A stretch of DNA of 64,000 nucleotides from CBDATB01 sp965199745 (GTDB lineage Bacteria > Bacteroidota > Bacteroidia > Cytophagales > Flammeovirgaceae). Below are positions 41,412 to 50,044 of this stretch, in pieces. The stretch spans positions 372,001 to 436,000 of the forward strand of contig CBDATB010000012.1 in the NCBI GenBank assembly GCA_965199745.1, read 5' to 3'. The notes below the pieces were generated by a model. The model searched no databases. It was not told the origin of the DNA and saw only the letters and a program-made list of their open reading frames with translations. Numbering within the stretch: the first letter of the stretch is position 1; each line of letters opens with the position of its first letter. The translations under genes were made by a program, and so were the position numbers.

Positions 41412-44345
41412 TTATTGTTTTATAGCTTGATAAATGGCATCATGAATATTAGTGCGTACATTATAGTGCAGGAGTTTGTAGTTTCTAATGTAGGGATATA
41501 CTCGATTAGAGAGAAAAACATAAACCAGCTTGTATTTGGGGTCTACCCACACGCAGGTGCCCGTAAAGCCTGTATGTCCGAAGGTTTGGTTGGAGCAATA
41601 TTTTGAAGTATTTCCTTTGCTTTTTAAAGCAGGCTTGTCCCAGCCAAGACCTCTACGGTTGTTATTATTTTTATAAATTTGCCGATTGAATTTAGGTAGC
41701 GTACTATTTTGTAAGTATCGTTGTCCTCCGTAATATCCTTTTTGCAAATTCATTTGCATAACGATAGCTATATCTAGTGCATTGCTAAAAACGCCAGCAT
41801 GACCTCCAACTCCACCCGATAATGCTGCACCCGAATCGTGTACGTATCCGTGTACCAATGACTTTCTAAAATAGGTATCCAATTCTGTAGGGATAATACG
41901 CTGTTTATTAAATTTTTGTATCGGCAAGTAGGTCATAGTTTGCAGTCCTAAGGGTTGGTATAAGTTTCTGTTTATATATCGATGTAGAGAATCTTCTGTA
42001 ATTTTTTCTATGATTCGTTTGAAGACATAAAAACCTATGTCACTGTACTTATATTTGACGTAGCCGTTATTGTTCTTTGAAGTATCTATTTTAGATTTTA
42101 AAGTCCAGTGCCAGAGTGAATCTTGTATATTATATATGGCATATAAATTTCTGCTCACAGGGACGGAAAAGATGTCAGTTTGTGTCTGTGATAGGAAGCG
42201 CGTATCATATTGTTTTTTGCTATTTATCATAGAAGCTGCATGGGGAATAAAAGGAACAAACCCTGCTTGATGCGTGAGGATGTCTTTCAATAAAATGTTT
42301 CTTTTATCAGAAGCATTTGTTTCAGGCAGGTAGTCGCCAATTTTTTTGTCTAAGTTGATCAATCCTCGTTCTTCTAGGCTCATAATTGCTTGCAACGATG
42401 CTACAACTTTTGTAAGAGAGGCAATATCGTATAAGTCGTTATTTTTTACGGCTATTTTTTTTTGATAAGTATGATAACCGTAAGATTGACTCAACACTAC
42501 TTTTCCGTTTTTTGCTACTAATATCTGGCAGCCTGGGGTTGCTTCTTGTGCTATGGCTTTTAAAGCAATAGCGTCTATTTTTTTTAATTTTTTTGTATCC
42601 ATTCCCACGCGCTCTGGCAGCCCGAAACTCAGCCTACCTAAATCTGGAATATTTTTGCCTGTACCCTGCGGTATATAGGCTGAAACACTAACTGGAAGGC
42701 GTGCTTGGTTGGTAATAGCTCCGAATAGTATCTGTGGCACTGCGCGTTGCATAGCATCGTCATCGGTATAGGCACACAATAATTCATCGGTATTTTCAAA
42801 ATACTTCAAACTGTACGGATTACCGAAAACAATGATAATAACTTGAGAAAATTTTTGGAGGTTTTCAATAAATCTCAAACTTTCATTGCTGATACCGTAC
42901 TGTTTTTTTCCGTTGTCGTTCAATCCGTGTAAACTGACGATGACATATTCTTTGTTTTTAAGTTTATTCAGTATTTTTTGATAAGTCGATGGGCTGGATG
43001 CGCTAGGTATTTGATATTTGACAAACGGCGCGTATAGGCTCAGGTATTTATGAAAGTGATTATTTTTTTTAGCACCTATACCGACGGCGGCAAAAGTGCT
43101 GTGATACGTATCTACAAAAGGTAAACGATTGTCAGTATTTTTTACGACAGTTACAGCTTGTTCGCATAATATCTCTTTTAGTGCTTGTGCTTTTGGGTGA
43201 TTAAGGTCTTCATACATGCCCTCAACAGCTATTGGTTTCAGGTTGTTCAATCCGGTTTTATACTTGTTGACGAGTATTTTTTTTACTTTTTTTTCAATGT
43301 ATGTTTCACTTAATTTACCATTTACTACCGCTTGTTTGATAGCAGCGAAAGCTTTCGGTAAATCCTCAGGCATCAGTAATATATCATTTCCTGCCATGAG
43401 TGCTTGCAGGGCAGCTTGCCCTGCTGCATGGTATTTGGCTACACCCTTCATGCGCAGTGCATCGGTAAATATGAGTCCCTGAAAATTTAGTTTTTCAAAG
43501 GCAATACCACTGACAATTTCTTTTGACAAACTAGCGGGAATATTTTTTCTATCATCGTAAGCGGGAATGTGTAGGTGTGCAATCATCATGCCTTGAATGC
43601 CTTCTTCAACGAGCCGGCTAAAAGGATATAATTCTTCTGATTCAATGCGTTTGCGACCATGGCGGATAATGGGTAAAGACAAGTGAGAATCTCGGTCTGT
43701 ATCGCCGTGCCCGGGGAAATGCTTGGCTGTGGCAATGAGGCCATGATCTTGCATTCCTTTCATATAGGCAATAGCTTTCTGTGCGACCTTGTTTTTATCT
43801 TCTCCGAAAGAGCGTGTGCCGATGACGGGATTTATTGGATTGCTATTAATGTCTGCAACGGGAGCAAAGTTTATATTGACACCTATTCTTTTGCATTGGC
43901 GGGCGACTTCTGCTCCCATCTGGTAGATATAGCTATTGTCTTTAATAGCTCCCAGTGTCATCTGGCGGGGAAAGCTAATTGCGCTGTCTAGCCTCATTCC
44001 CAAACCCCATTCCAGATCCATAGCAATAAAAAGTGGTATTTTTGTCGATAGTTTTTGAAAGCGGTTGGTGAGTATAGCTTGCCTGACGGGACTTCCTTGA
44101 AAGAAGATAAGTCCTCCTACGTGGTATTTTTTAATAAAAAGGCTAATTTTTTGTGCGTGGGTCTCGTCTTGGTTTGAATAGGCTTGTATCATAAATAACT
44201 GCCCTATTTTTTCTTCTAAGCTCATTGCACTCAGCAAATTATTGGCCCATTGCCGCTGTTTTGAAGGTAAATTTTTATTTTGGGCAGAACAAGTCGTACT
44301 TTGGATAGTCAATAGGATAGTTAGGTAAATAAAATACAGCTGCAT
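41412..44345 (-). CDS. GH3 beta-N-acetylglucosaminidase fused to serine beta-lactamase-like domain
   Basis: A secreted protein of 977 residues. The signal peptide (about 1-21) has a Cys but a poor lipobox. Residues 35-370 are a NagZ-type GH3 domain with the catalytic motif KHFPGHGDTDRDSH (H209 region); residues 380-590 match the GH3 C-terminal domain; residues 600-970 are a class C beta-lactamase/esterase-like domain with S643-x-x-K646 (SLTK), the YSD of the Tyr motif and HTGFTG near the end. I infer action on cell-wall muropeptides or other amino-sugar glycans. Such fusions are known in Bacteroidota. A TACTTTTG box lies upstream. Confidence 0.9.
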   Translation of the reverse strand: MQLYFIYLTILLTIQSTTCSAQNKNLPSKQRQWANNLLSAMSLEEKIGQLFMIQAYSNQDETHAQKISLFIKKYHVGGLIFFQGSPVRQAILTNRFQKLSTKIPLFIAMDLEWGLGMRLDSAISFPRQMTLGAIKDNSYIYQMGAEVARQCKRIGVNINFAPVADINSNPINPVIGTRSFGEDKNKVAQKAIAYMKGMQDHGLIATAKHFPGHGDTDRDSHLSLPIIRHGRKRIESEELYPFSRLVEEGIQGMMIAHLHIPAYDDRKNIPASLSKEIVSGIAFEKLNFQGLIFTDALRMKGVAKYHAAGQAALQALMAGNDILLMPEDLPKAFAAIKQAVVNGKLSETYIEKKVKKILVNKYKTGLNNLKPIAVEGMYEDLNHPKAQALKEILCEQAVTVVKNTDNRLPFVDTYHSTFAAVGIGAKKNNHFHKYLSLYAPFVKYQIPSASSPSTYQKILNKLKNKEYVIVSLHGLNDNGKKQYGISNESLRFIENLQKFSQVIIIVFGNPYSLKYFENTDELLCAYTDDDAMQRAVPQILFGAITNQARLPVSVSAYIPQGTGKNIPDLGRLSFGLPERVGMDTKKLKKIDAIALKAIAQEATPGCQILVAKNGKVVLSQSYGYHTYQKKIAVKNNDLYDIASLTKVVASLQAIMSLEERGLINLDKKIGDYLPETNASDKRNILLKDILTHQAGFVPFIPHAASMINSKKQYDTRFLSQTQTDIFSVPVSRNLYAIYNIQDSLWHWTLKSKIDTSKNNNGYVKYKYSDIGFYVFKRIIEKITEDSLHRYINRNLYQPLGLQTMTYLPIQKFNKQRIIPTELDTYFRKSLVHGYVHDSGAALSGGVGGHAGVFSNALDIAIVMQMNLQKGYYGGQRYLQNSTLPKFNRQIYKNNNNRRGLGWDKPALKSKGNTSKYCSNQTFGHTGFTGTCVWVDPKYKLVYVFLSNRVYPYIRNYKLLHYNVRTNIHDAIYQAIKQ

Positions 44346-44391
44346 AATTATAATGTGATAGGACTGTTTCTTTTGGCAACGAAAATAATAT

Positions 44392-44399
44392 CAAAAGTA
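44392..44399 (-). promoter_or_regulatory. possible promoter -7 box, GH3 fusion gene
   Basis: Minus-strand TACTTTTG matches TAnnTTTG and would give a leader of about 40 bases. No -33 TTG is visible. Confidence 0.35.
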
Positions 44400-44544
44400 G
44401 TGAAAACACGCTATTTGTATCTATGCCTTTTGATTATTTTTTTTGAATCGACTGCTCAGCTTTATTCTTTTACGCCTAAATGTTTTTATTTTACAATTAA
44501 AACACCGTTACTATGATTATTTTTTAGCATAAACACGAAATAAG

Positions 44545-44817
44545 ATGCTGAAATTTTTAATGAGAAAACTACCTGCCTGCAAGCAATTTGAATTTGAGCC
44601 GCGTTACTATGATGCTGCGAAGGAGGCTATGCAAAAGAGAAAAAGGCGGATCGTTGCCGAACTAAAAGCCCAGCGAGAAGGCATTGACAGCAGTAGGGCT
44701 TGTGCTGCCACTGAATCCATAATCTTTCGGCGCAGAAAGAGTGAGATCAAGCGTATATTGGGTACTCGCTTGACGGTTATTTTGCTTTGCTTGCTTATTT
44801 TGTGGTATTTATTGTAG
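44545..44817 (+). CDS. small tail-anchored protein
   Basis: A 90-residue protein: a basic N-terminal part with KQFEFEPRYYDAAKEAMQKRKRRI, then a charged helical region, and a single C-terminal membrane helix (about residues 75-90, VILLCLLILWYLL). The phrase FEPRYYD looks like a small conserved family I have seen in Bacteroidota, with no known function. It starts with ATG and lies alone on the plus strand, converging with the glycosyltransferase gene (23 bases between stops). Confidence 0.6.
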   Translation: MLKFLMRKLPACKQFEFEPRYYDAAKEAMQKRKRRIVAELKAQREGIDSSRACAATESIIFRRRKSEIKRILGTRLTVILLCLLILWYLL

Positions 44818-44840
44818 AACTAGTATGGCTAATTTGTAAT

Positions 44841-46481
44841 TTATTTCTTCTGTAAATCAGGTACTTCTCTTCTAAAAACTACGAAGCCGCCGCGATTATA
44901 CACTTCTTTTAATGATTTATTTGCCAGGAGTTTCTCGCGGTTGGTAATTTTTGCGATAAAATATACAGGTTTATTTATTGCCCCATTCATCAGCCAATTT
45001 TCATTTTTACTTTCGGGTTGTTGGTTTGGTGGTGTTCGGAAGTAGAAATAATGGGCATAGGACTTGTAGCCATAAGTATTTACATAAACATCTTTACCTC
45101 TTACACTTTCAAAGAATGTAATAGCTGAGCGTTGGGAATGTGCCTCAATTTTAGGCACTACCATTGCCATAAAAATAAGTATACAGGTGGCAGTTGATAA
45201 GGTAATTCTTATGATATTTATTTTGATATTTCCCCTGCTAAATTGGGTAATTTGCCACATGAGTACTGAACCATAAACAAGCCCAATCAGCCACTCAAAG
45301 CCATTCCAATTTACTCGGGCGTTCAGGTTGGCTACAGCGAAAGGATCTTTGATATAGCCAATGATATACGCCTTAATATGTGGGATAGCTGGTAAAAATG
45401 TGAGCAGAAAAGCCCAGAAACCTCCTAAAGTAAATAACAGTATTTTTACCCATTTTAAAGGTTTACTGTCAGTATTGATCAAATACTGCACATACACAGC
45501 TGCCAGAAAAGCCAATGGAATATAGGTCATGGAAGAGTAGTGAACAATTTTAGTAGTTACCGTACTAAACAAAATGATTACTACCCAAAACAAATATTTC
45601 ATCCATTGGGTCAAGGCTAAATTTTCGGGTATGTTACATTTTCCTATCAGCACGGGTAAAGCTAAAATAGAAATGGGAAAGCAGCCAATTAGCACCACTA
45701 CAAAATGATAATAAAAAGGTTGCCCATGTCCGGCTACTGGCTCGCTAAAAAGTGCTATTTGGTATTGTACAAACTCCACTAAAAACCAAGACCCATTTTT
45801 AGCTATTTCGAAGCCAAACCAAAAGCAAGTAACTGAAGAAGCTACTAGCGCAAACAACAAAATATTTTTAATCGATCCTGTTTTTTTGAATTTTTTACAA
45901 GCCCAATACACCAAAAAAGTAAGCAGCAACAACAGTAAGCCAACGGGTCCTTTCGTCAGCACTGCCAGCCCAATAAACAAACCTGCTAGTAATGCGTATT
46001 TCGTGAAATTTGTATCGATATTACGAATAAGAAAGTAGATAGCAATAAATATAAAATAGTTGAATACTGGATCGATAATCCCGCTTTTGAAGTATAAGTG
46101 AGGTAAAAAAGAACCCATATACAACAATGACCACATGTAACCTAATACTCTGTTGTAATGTTTTTTACCTATACAAAAAATGCTAATCAAGGTTATCATG
46201 CCAATGATAGCATTGGGTAAACGGGCAGCGAACTCATTGATGCCGAAGATTTTCATGCTCAACGCCTGAAACCAAAAAAATAGCGGTGGTTTTTCCCAGA
46301 AGGGTTCAAAATTGATAGTTACACGCCCATAATTTCCGCTTACAATCATTTCTCTAGCCGACTCGGCGAAGTTGATCTCGTCCCAGTCGAATAGATGAAC
46401 AGAGCCGATAAAAGGCAAAAAAAAGAACATACCCAAAGCAATGATTATTAAGGGGTCTTTATATTTTAGTGCATAAGACAT
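44841..46481 (-). CDS. ArnT-like/PMT-family membrane glycosyltransferase
   Basis: A GT-C glycosyltransferase in the inner membrane that moves a sugar from a polyprenyl-phosphate donor to a lipid or protein. The first periplasmic loop has the conserved acidic motif DWDEINFAESAREM, typical of ArnT and PMT relatives, and EKPPLFFW follows as in the family. About eleven to twelve membrane helices are followed by a soluble C-terminal region of about 100 residues. At 546 residues it has family length. The acceptor is unknown; lipid A modification is one option. Confidence 0.88.
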   Translation of the reverse strand: MSYALKYKDPLIIIALGMFFFLPFIGSVHLFDWDEINFAESAREMIVSGNYGRVTINFEPFWEKPPLFFWFQALSMKIFGINEFAARLPNAIIGMITLISIFCIGKKHYNRVLGYMWSLLYMGSFLPHLYFKSGIIDPVFNYFIFIAIYFLIRNIDTNFTKYALLAGLFIGLAVLTKGPVGLLLLLLTFLVYWACKKFKKTGSIKNILLFALVASSVTCFWFGFEIAKNGSWFLVEFVQYQIALFSEPVAGHGQPFYYHFVVVLIGCFPISILALPVLIGKCNIPENLALTQWMKYLFWVVIILFSTVTTKIVHYSSMTYIPLAFLAAVYVQYLINTDSKPLKWVKILLFTLGGFWAFLLTFLPAIPHIKAYIIGYIKDPFAVANLNARVNWNGFEWLIGLVYGSVLMWQITQFSRGNIKINIIRITLSTATCILIFMAMVVPKIEAHSQRSAITFFESVRGKDVYVNTYGYKSYAHYFYFRTPPNQQPESKNENWLMNGAINKPVYFIAKITNREKLLANKSLKEVYNRGGFVVFRREVPDLQKK

Positions 46482-47102
46482 ATTAAGCGTATTTTTTTCT
46501 TTGCTGTTCAGTTTTTAAAGACCATTAGCTTGCAATAATACAGGCTAATTAATTGATCTATCAATTATTTTTTGTATTTGCTTTAAACTTTATATGGTAT
46601 TGTTTTAAATTATTTGTTCTCACAGAGCAAAGAAGATGTATATTTTGATGCTGTGAAACTGAATACTGTTTTCGAAAAACTCAGTGAGGCTAATATCTCC
46701 AAACTAGAATATTATACGCTTGCTGCGACAACCCCTTTACTACAAACTGGTGTAGCTAGCTCTGATTGTGTGCCTCTGCCGCAGGTTTTTGCTAACTTGG
46801 AGGTATTTTTTACTACCCAAAAAAATAGCCCAAGGCCAGATAATAACCCTTAGCTAGCATACTATATAGAGGTTCGGCACTGTGTTCGTCTATTCCCCTG
46901 TATTAATCCAACGATGATATAGCACAAGCAAGGCAGATATATTTGCGCAGTGAGCAGCCGACAATTTGTGTATATGGCTAGGTATAGGTTAGATCATTAG
47001 AGCGATGAACACCCTTTTTTGAAGAAGATGAAATGTGTTTTGAGGTAGTGCAAAATACAAGCAAGATAAAAGTCTGGGCTATGATTATTTTTTTGATCGT
47101 AT
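46482..47102. other. 621-base region, mostly without recognisable genes
   Basis: The gap between the ArnT-like gene and nfu is the longest without a confident gene. It holds a TTG-started 79-codon ORF on the plus strand (46614-46853) and otherwise unannotated AT-rich sequence with no tRNA, repeat or terminator that I could recognise. Confidence 0.4.
46614..46853 (+). CDS. doubtful small ORF
   Basis: 79 codons starting with TTG; no ATG is available and the in-frame stop at 46584-46586 leaves little room upstream. The composition looks protein-like (helical KLNTVFEKLSEANISKLEYYTL, then a Pro/Ser-rich end), but I recognise no family. It may be a small gene with a TTG start, a remnant, or chance. 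Confidence 0.3.
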   Translation: MFSQSKEDVYFDAVKLNTVFEKLSEANISKLEYYTLAATTPLLQTGVASSDCVPLPQVFANLEVFFTTQKNSPRPDNNP

Positions 47103-47366
47103 CTAGCCTACTATAGTGTCGGGGTGGGTAATATTGACAGCTTCTACTACCCTAATTTCTGGTACTGCGGCTAAGACAGCTTTTTCTACACCAGCTTTCA
47201 GTGTCATAGCAGACATAGGGCAGATGCCACAACTACCCAGTAATTCTATTTTCACGGTCATATCGTCTGTAATTTCCGATATTCTTATATCGCCTCCGTC
47301 TGCTTTTAGATAGGGGCGAATACTGTCGAGGGCTTTGTTAATTTTTTCAATTAATACTTCGTTCAT
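47103..47366 (-). CDS. nfuA: NifU-like iron-sulfur cluster protein
   Basis: The stand-alone NifU C-terminal domain, 87 residues, which binds and passes on Fe-S clusters through C46 and C49 (GSCGICPMS). The lead-in RPYLKADGGDIRI is typical. It lies 4 bases after mrp in the last position of a four-gene operon, which supports a shared role in Fe-S protein maturation. Confidence 0.93.
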   Translation of the reverse strand: MNEVLIEKINKALDSIRPYLKADGGDIRISEITDDMTVKIELLGSCGICPMSAMTLKAGVEKAVLAAVPEIRVVEAVNITHPDTIVG

Positions 47367-47370
47367 ATAT

Positions 47371-48453
47371 TTATCTATTTATTGTAGTTTGTGATGTTTT
47401 GGCATTTCTGCGTGCTATACTTCGGGCTAATTCTCCGGCAACTGCTTTGAAGGCTTTAGTGCTTTGGTCGTTATTGAGTACTGCGGGTGAGCCTTTATCC
47501 CCTGATTCACGAATGCTTTGTATGAGTGGAATTTCTCCTAGGAAAGGGGCTTCATATTTTGCTGCGAGCATTTTTCCGCCTTTTTTTCCAAAAATATAAT
47601 ATTTGTTATTGGGTAGCTCTTCGGGTGTGAAATAGGCCATATTTTCTATCACGCCCAAAACTGCCACGTTAATTTGTTTTTGTCGAAACATAGCAATAGC
47701 CTTTTGGGCGTCGGCGAGGGCTACTTTTTGGGGTGTGGTAACAATAACGGCACCGGTAAGGGGAACGGTTTGTACTAAAGTCAGGTGAATATCGCTAGTT
47801 CCGGGTGGCAGGTCTATGAGCAGATAATCGAGCGTACCCCACTGGGTATCGCCAATAAATTGGCGTAGGGCAGAGCTAGCCATTGGACCGCGCCAGATAA
47901 CGGCATTTTCGGCAGGTGCCAAATAACCGATAGAGAGCAGTTTAATGCCGTGCTGCTCAACGGGCATCATCTGGTTTTTTTCTCCAATTTTAACTAGGCC
48001 AGGCTTAGCATTTTGTGTATTAAACATGATCGGAATAGAGGGGCCGAATATATCTGCATCAATAATGCCTACTTTAGCTCCTGCTTTTGCCATTGCCATT
48101 GCCAAGTTGGTAGTTAGGGTAGATTTGCCTACTCCGCCTTTGCCTGAAGCTATGGCAATGATATTTTTAACATTTGGTAGTATAGGTCCTTGCCGAGTGG
48201 AAGTAACCTGAGCGGTCATGTTAATACTGACTACGAGGCTCGCATCGACGAGTTGATGAATAGCGTACTCACATTTAGATTTGATTAATTCTTTTAAAGG
48301 ACAGGCTGGAGTGGTGAGCCGTATGGTAAAACTTACATCTTTTTCTGATATTTCAATGTCATGAACCATATTTAGCGTTACCAAATCTTTTTTCAGGTCT
48401 GGTTCTTCAACAGTGCTTAGAGCTTTTAGTATATCTTTTCTGGTGAAAGGCAC
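47371..48453 (-). CDS. mrp: Mrp/ApbC-type Fe-S carrier ATPase
   Basis: A P-loop ATPase that loads Fe-S clusters. An N-terminal MIP18/DUF59 domain (about 4-75, TTPACPLK) precedes the deviant Walker A GKGGVGKST (about 102-110) and the DxD/A motifs (IDADIFGPS). The CxxC pair usual near the C-terminus is absent; the region reads ENMAYFTPEELPNNKYYIFG, a form I believe is common in Bacteroidota. The start is GTG at 48451-48453, since an in-frame stop lies directly upstream. The start lies 47 bases inside the end of the preceding gene. Confidence 0.9.
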   Translation of the reverse strand: MPFTRKDILKALSTVEEPDLKKDLVTLNMVHDIEISEKDVSFTIRLTTPACPLKELIKSKCEYAIHQLVDASLVVSINMTAQVTSTRQGPILPNVKNIIAIASGKGGVGKSTLTTNLAMAMAKAGAKVGIIDADIFGPSIPIMFNTQNAKPGLVKIGEKNQMMPVEQHGIKLLSIGYLAPAENAVIWRGPMASSALRQFIGDTQWGTLDYLLIDLPPGTSDIHLTLVQTVPLTGAVIVTTPQKVALADAQKAIAMFRQKQINVAVLGVIENMAYFTPEELPNNKYYIFGKKGGKMLAAKYEAPFLGEIPLIQSIRESGDKGSPAVLNNDQSTKAFKAVAGELARSIARRNAKTSQTTINR

Positions 48454-49225
48454 TTTTCAAATAAAAATGAGGTATTAAAAATTGAGAATCAGGTTTTTTT
48501 AATTTTAAAAGGTTTATGTATTTTTTATGTTTGCGGCAGTGTTTCGTATGTCTTCTGATAACTTCGGGAATTAGTTTTTCAAAGTTTTTTTCGATAAAAT
48601 TTTGTGCTACTTCTGGGTATTTTTTGGATAAATCGGAAAGTACCCATCCGATACCTGTTTGCACGAATCTCTGTCTATCATCTACCAATTGCTGCATAAT
48701 TTTTACTATTAGGCTGTGCTGCTTCTGATCTTTGACCAACGCGCGGAAGGGCACGATAGATGATCTTTTTTGCCATAGCTCGCCTGATTTGCACCAATTG
48801 GCTATTCGCTTTTTTTCTTTTTGATTGGCTTTGCGTAATATGGGGCTTAATACTCTTATATTGAACCAGTCGTTAGTAGACCAGTCGAAAAATACGCCTT
48901 TTTGAAACCATTTTTCTACAAAATTCAGTAGGTATGCTGCTTGGGTTTTGGGCAGCAGAAATTTATTGATGTAGATAAAAGCGGCGAATTTATCTTCTGC
49001 AAGACTGCTCTGAGCTAAGTCATCGCAGATTAATAACTGCTCATCGATAGTTTTTTGCTTTAGTTTATTTTTTTCGTACCAATTTATTGTAATTTCACTT
49101 ACTTGGGCAGTTTTGAGTCCTCTGTAAGCAATAGCTCCTTTGAGGTAATTTTCAAACCATATTTTAGTTGTTAGCTGAGCTTGTCGCTCCAATTCTCCAA
49201 CCAATTTTTGTATTACTTCAGTCAA
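48407..49225 (-). CDS. DNA alkylation repair protein (AlkD-like)
   Basis: A 272-residue all-helical HEAT-repeat protein of the AlkC/AlkD DNA glycosylase group, which removes alkylated bases. Recognisable segments are SGELWQKRSSIVPFRALV and RFVQTGIGWVLSDLSKKYPEVA. The start is TTG, overlapping the stop of the upstream lipid hydroxylase gene by four bases, and its 3' end overlaps mrp by 47 bases, so translational coupling is likely. A role in the same pathway as the lipid and Fe-S genes is not obvious. Confidence 0.82.
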   Translation of the reverse strand: MTEVIQKLVGELERQAQLTTKIWFENYLKGAIAYRGLKTAQVSEITINWYEKNKLKQKTIDEQLLICDDLAQSSLAEDKFAAFIYINKFLLPKTQAAYLLNFVEKWFQKGVFFDWSTNDWFNIRVLSPILRKANQKEKKRIANWCKSGELWQKRSSIVPFRALVKDQKQHSLIVKIMQQLVDDRQRFVQTGIGWVLSDLSKKYPEVAQNFIEKNFEKLIPEVIRRHTKHCRKHKKYINLLKLKKPDSQFLIPHFYLKSAFHQKRYTKSSKHC

Positions 49226-49878
49226 TGTTCAACGTCTTTGGGGATTTTTTTGTTTGTTGATTTTAATGTTGTCTTAAAAACAATATCCCATAATTTGCTA
49301 CTGACTCCAAAACCTTTTTCCGGTTCTTGAAAATGGTGTATCATGTGGTGTTGTTTGAGTTTTTTAAAGATAGGATGCTTGATATTGGCATGGTGCAAAG
49401 TGTAATGCATCATTTCGTAGGTAAGGTATCCTGTCAAAAAGCCTGCGGAAAAGCTATAAAAAACTACAGTATTTCCAAATATAGCATGAAAGAGAAAGTA
49501 AAAAGGTAGGGCTAGTATAGCAGCCAACAGGGGAGGCATTACGAGCCTTTTGGCATCGTTTGGATAGTCGTGATGTACGCCATGTATGATAAAATGTATG
49601 CGCTTGCCGATAGTTGATTTGGGTTGATAATGGAATAAGAAACGATGTAAGATATATTCGGCAAAAGTCCAGAAAGTAAAACCAGCAGCAAAAATACGAG
49701 TGACTATCCAGAATGTTCCTAAGAGATAGGAAGCAGCCATATACAAACAAAATAAAATAACGGGTAGCCAAAACAGTAGTGGTTGCCACCAGTCGATGTA
49801 AGATATTTTGTCCAGAATAGGATTATGAAAAATTCTTACTGATTCGTTTTTGTTAGATACAAAATGCTGTTTTGCCAT
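49222..49878 (-). CDS. fatty acid hydroxylase-type membrane enzyme
   Basis: A 218-residue di-iron membrane enzyme of the sterol desaturase/fatty acid hydroxylase superfamily. Its His boxes are HRFLFH, HGVHHD, HYTLHH and HHMIHH, the order seen in fatty acid 2-hydroxylases. Four membrane segments flank them. In Bacteroidota a likely substrate is a sphingolipid or sulfonolipid acyl chain; this is inference. First gene of the operon with the alkylation repair, mrp and nfuA genes; a good -7 box lies 27 bases upstream. Confidence 0.88.
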   Translation of the reverse strand: MAKQHFVSNKNESVRIFHNPILDKISYIDWWQPLLFWLPVILFCLYMAASYLLGTFWIVTRIFAAGFTFWTFAEYILHRFLFHYQPKSTIGKRIHFIIHGVHHDYPNDAKRLVMPPLLAAILALPFYFLFHAIFGNTVVFYSFSAGFLTGYLTYEMMHYTLHHANIKHPIFKKLKQHHMIHHFQEPEKGFGVSSKLWDIVFKTTLKSTNKKIPKDVEH

Positions 49879-49904
49879 GATTCTCGCTTTTTATAGACTA
49901 TGTG

Positions 49905-49912
49905 CAAAAGTA
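49905..49912 (-). promoter_or_regulatory. probable promoter -7 box, hydroxylase operon
   Basis: Minus-strand TACTTTTG followed by CAC matches the extended Bacteroidota -7 element. It predicts a leader of about 20 bases before the first gene of a four-gene operon. Confidence 0.55.
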
Positions 49913-50044
49913 ATTAACTGACAGTTGATAATTGCTAATTGCCCATGATTTTTTATTTTGTAGTTTTGTTATTCGTGAAAAAATTGTTATTGTCAAATCG
50001 AAAAATCGATTTTTTTAGTGCCAAAAGTTCTTTTAAACAGGTTC

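Noticed and set aside
46860..47060. tRNA or other structural RNA
   Set aside because: No cloverleaf or T-loop sequence could be formed from this stretch by eye.
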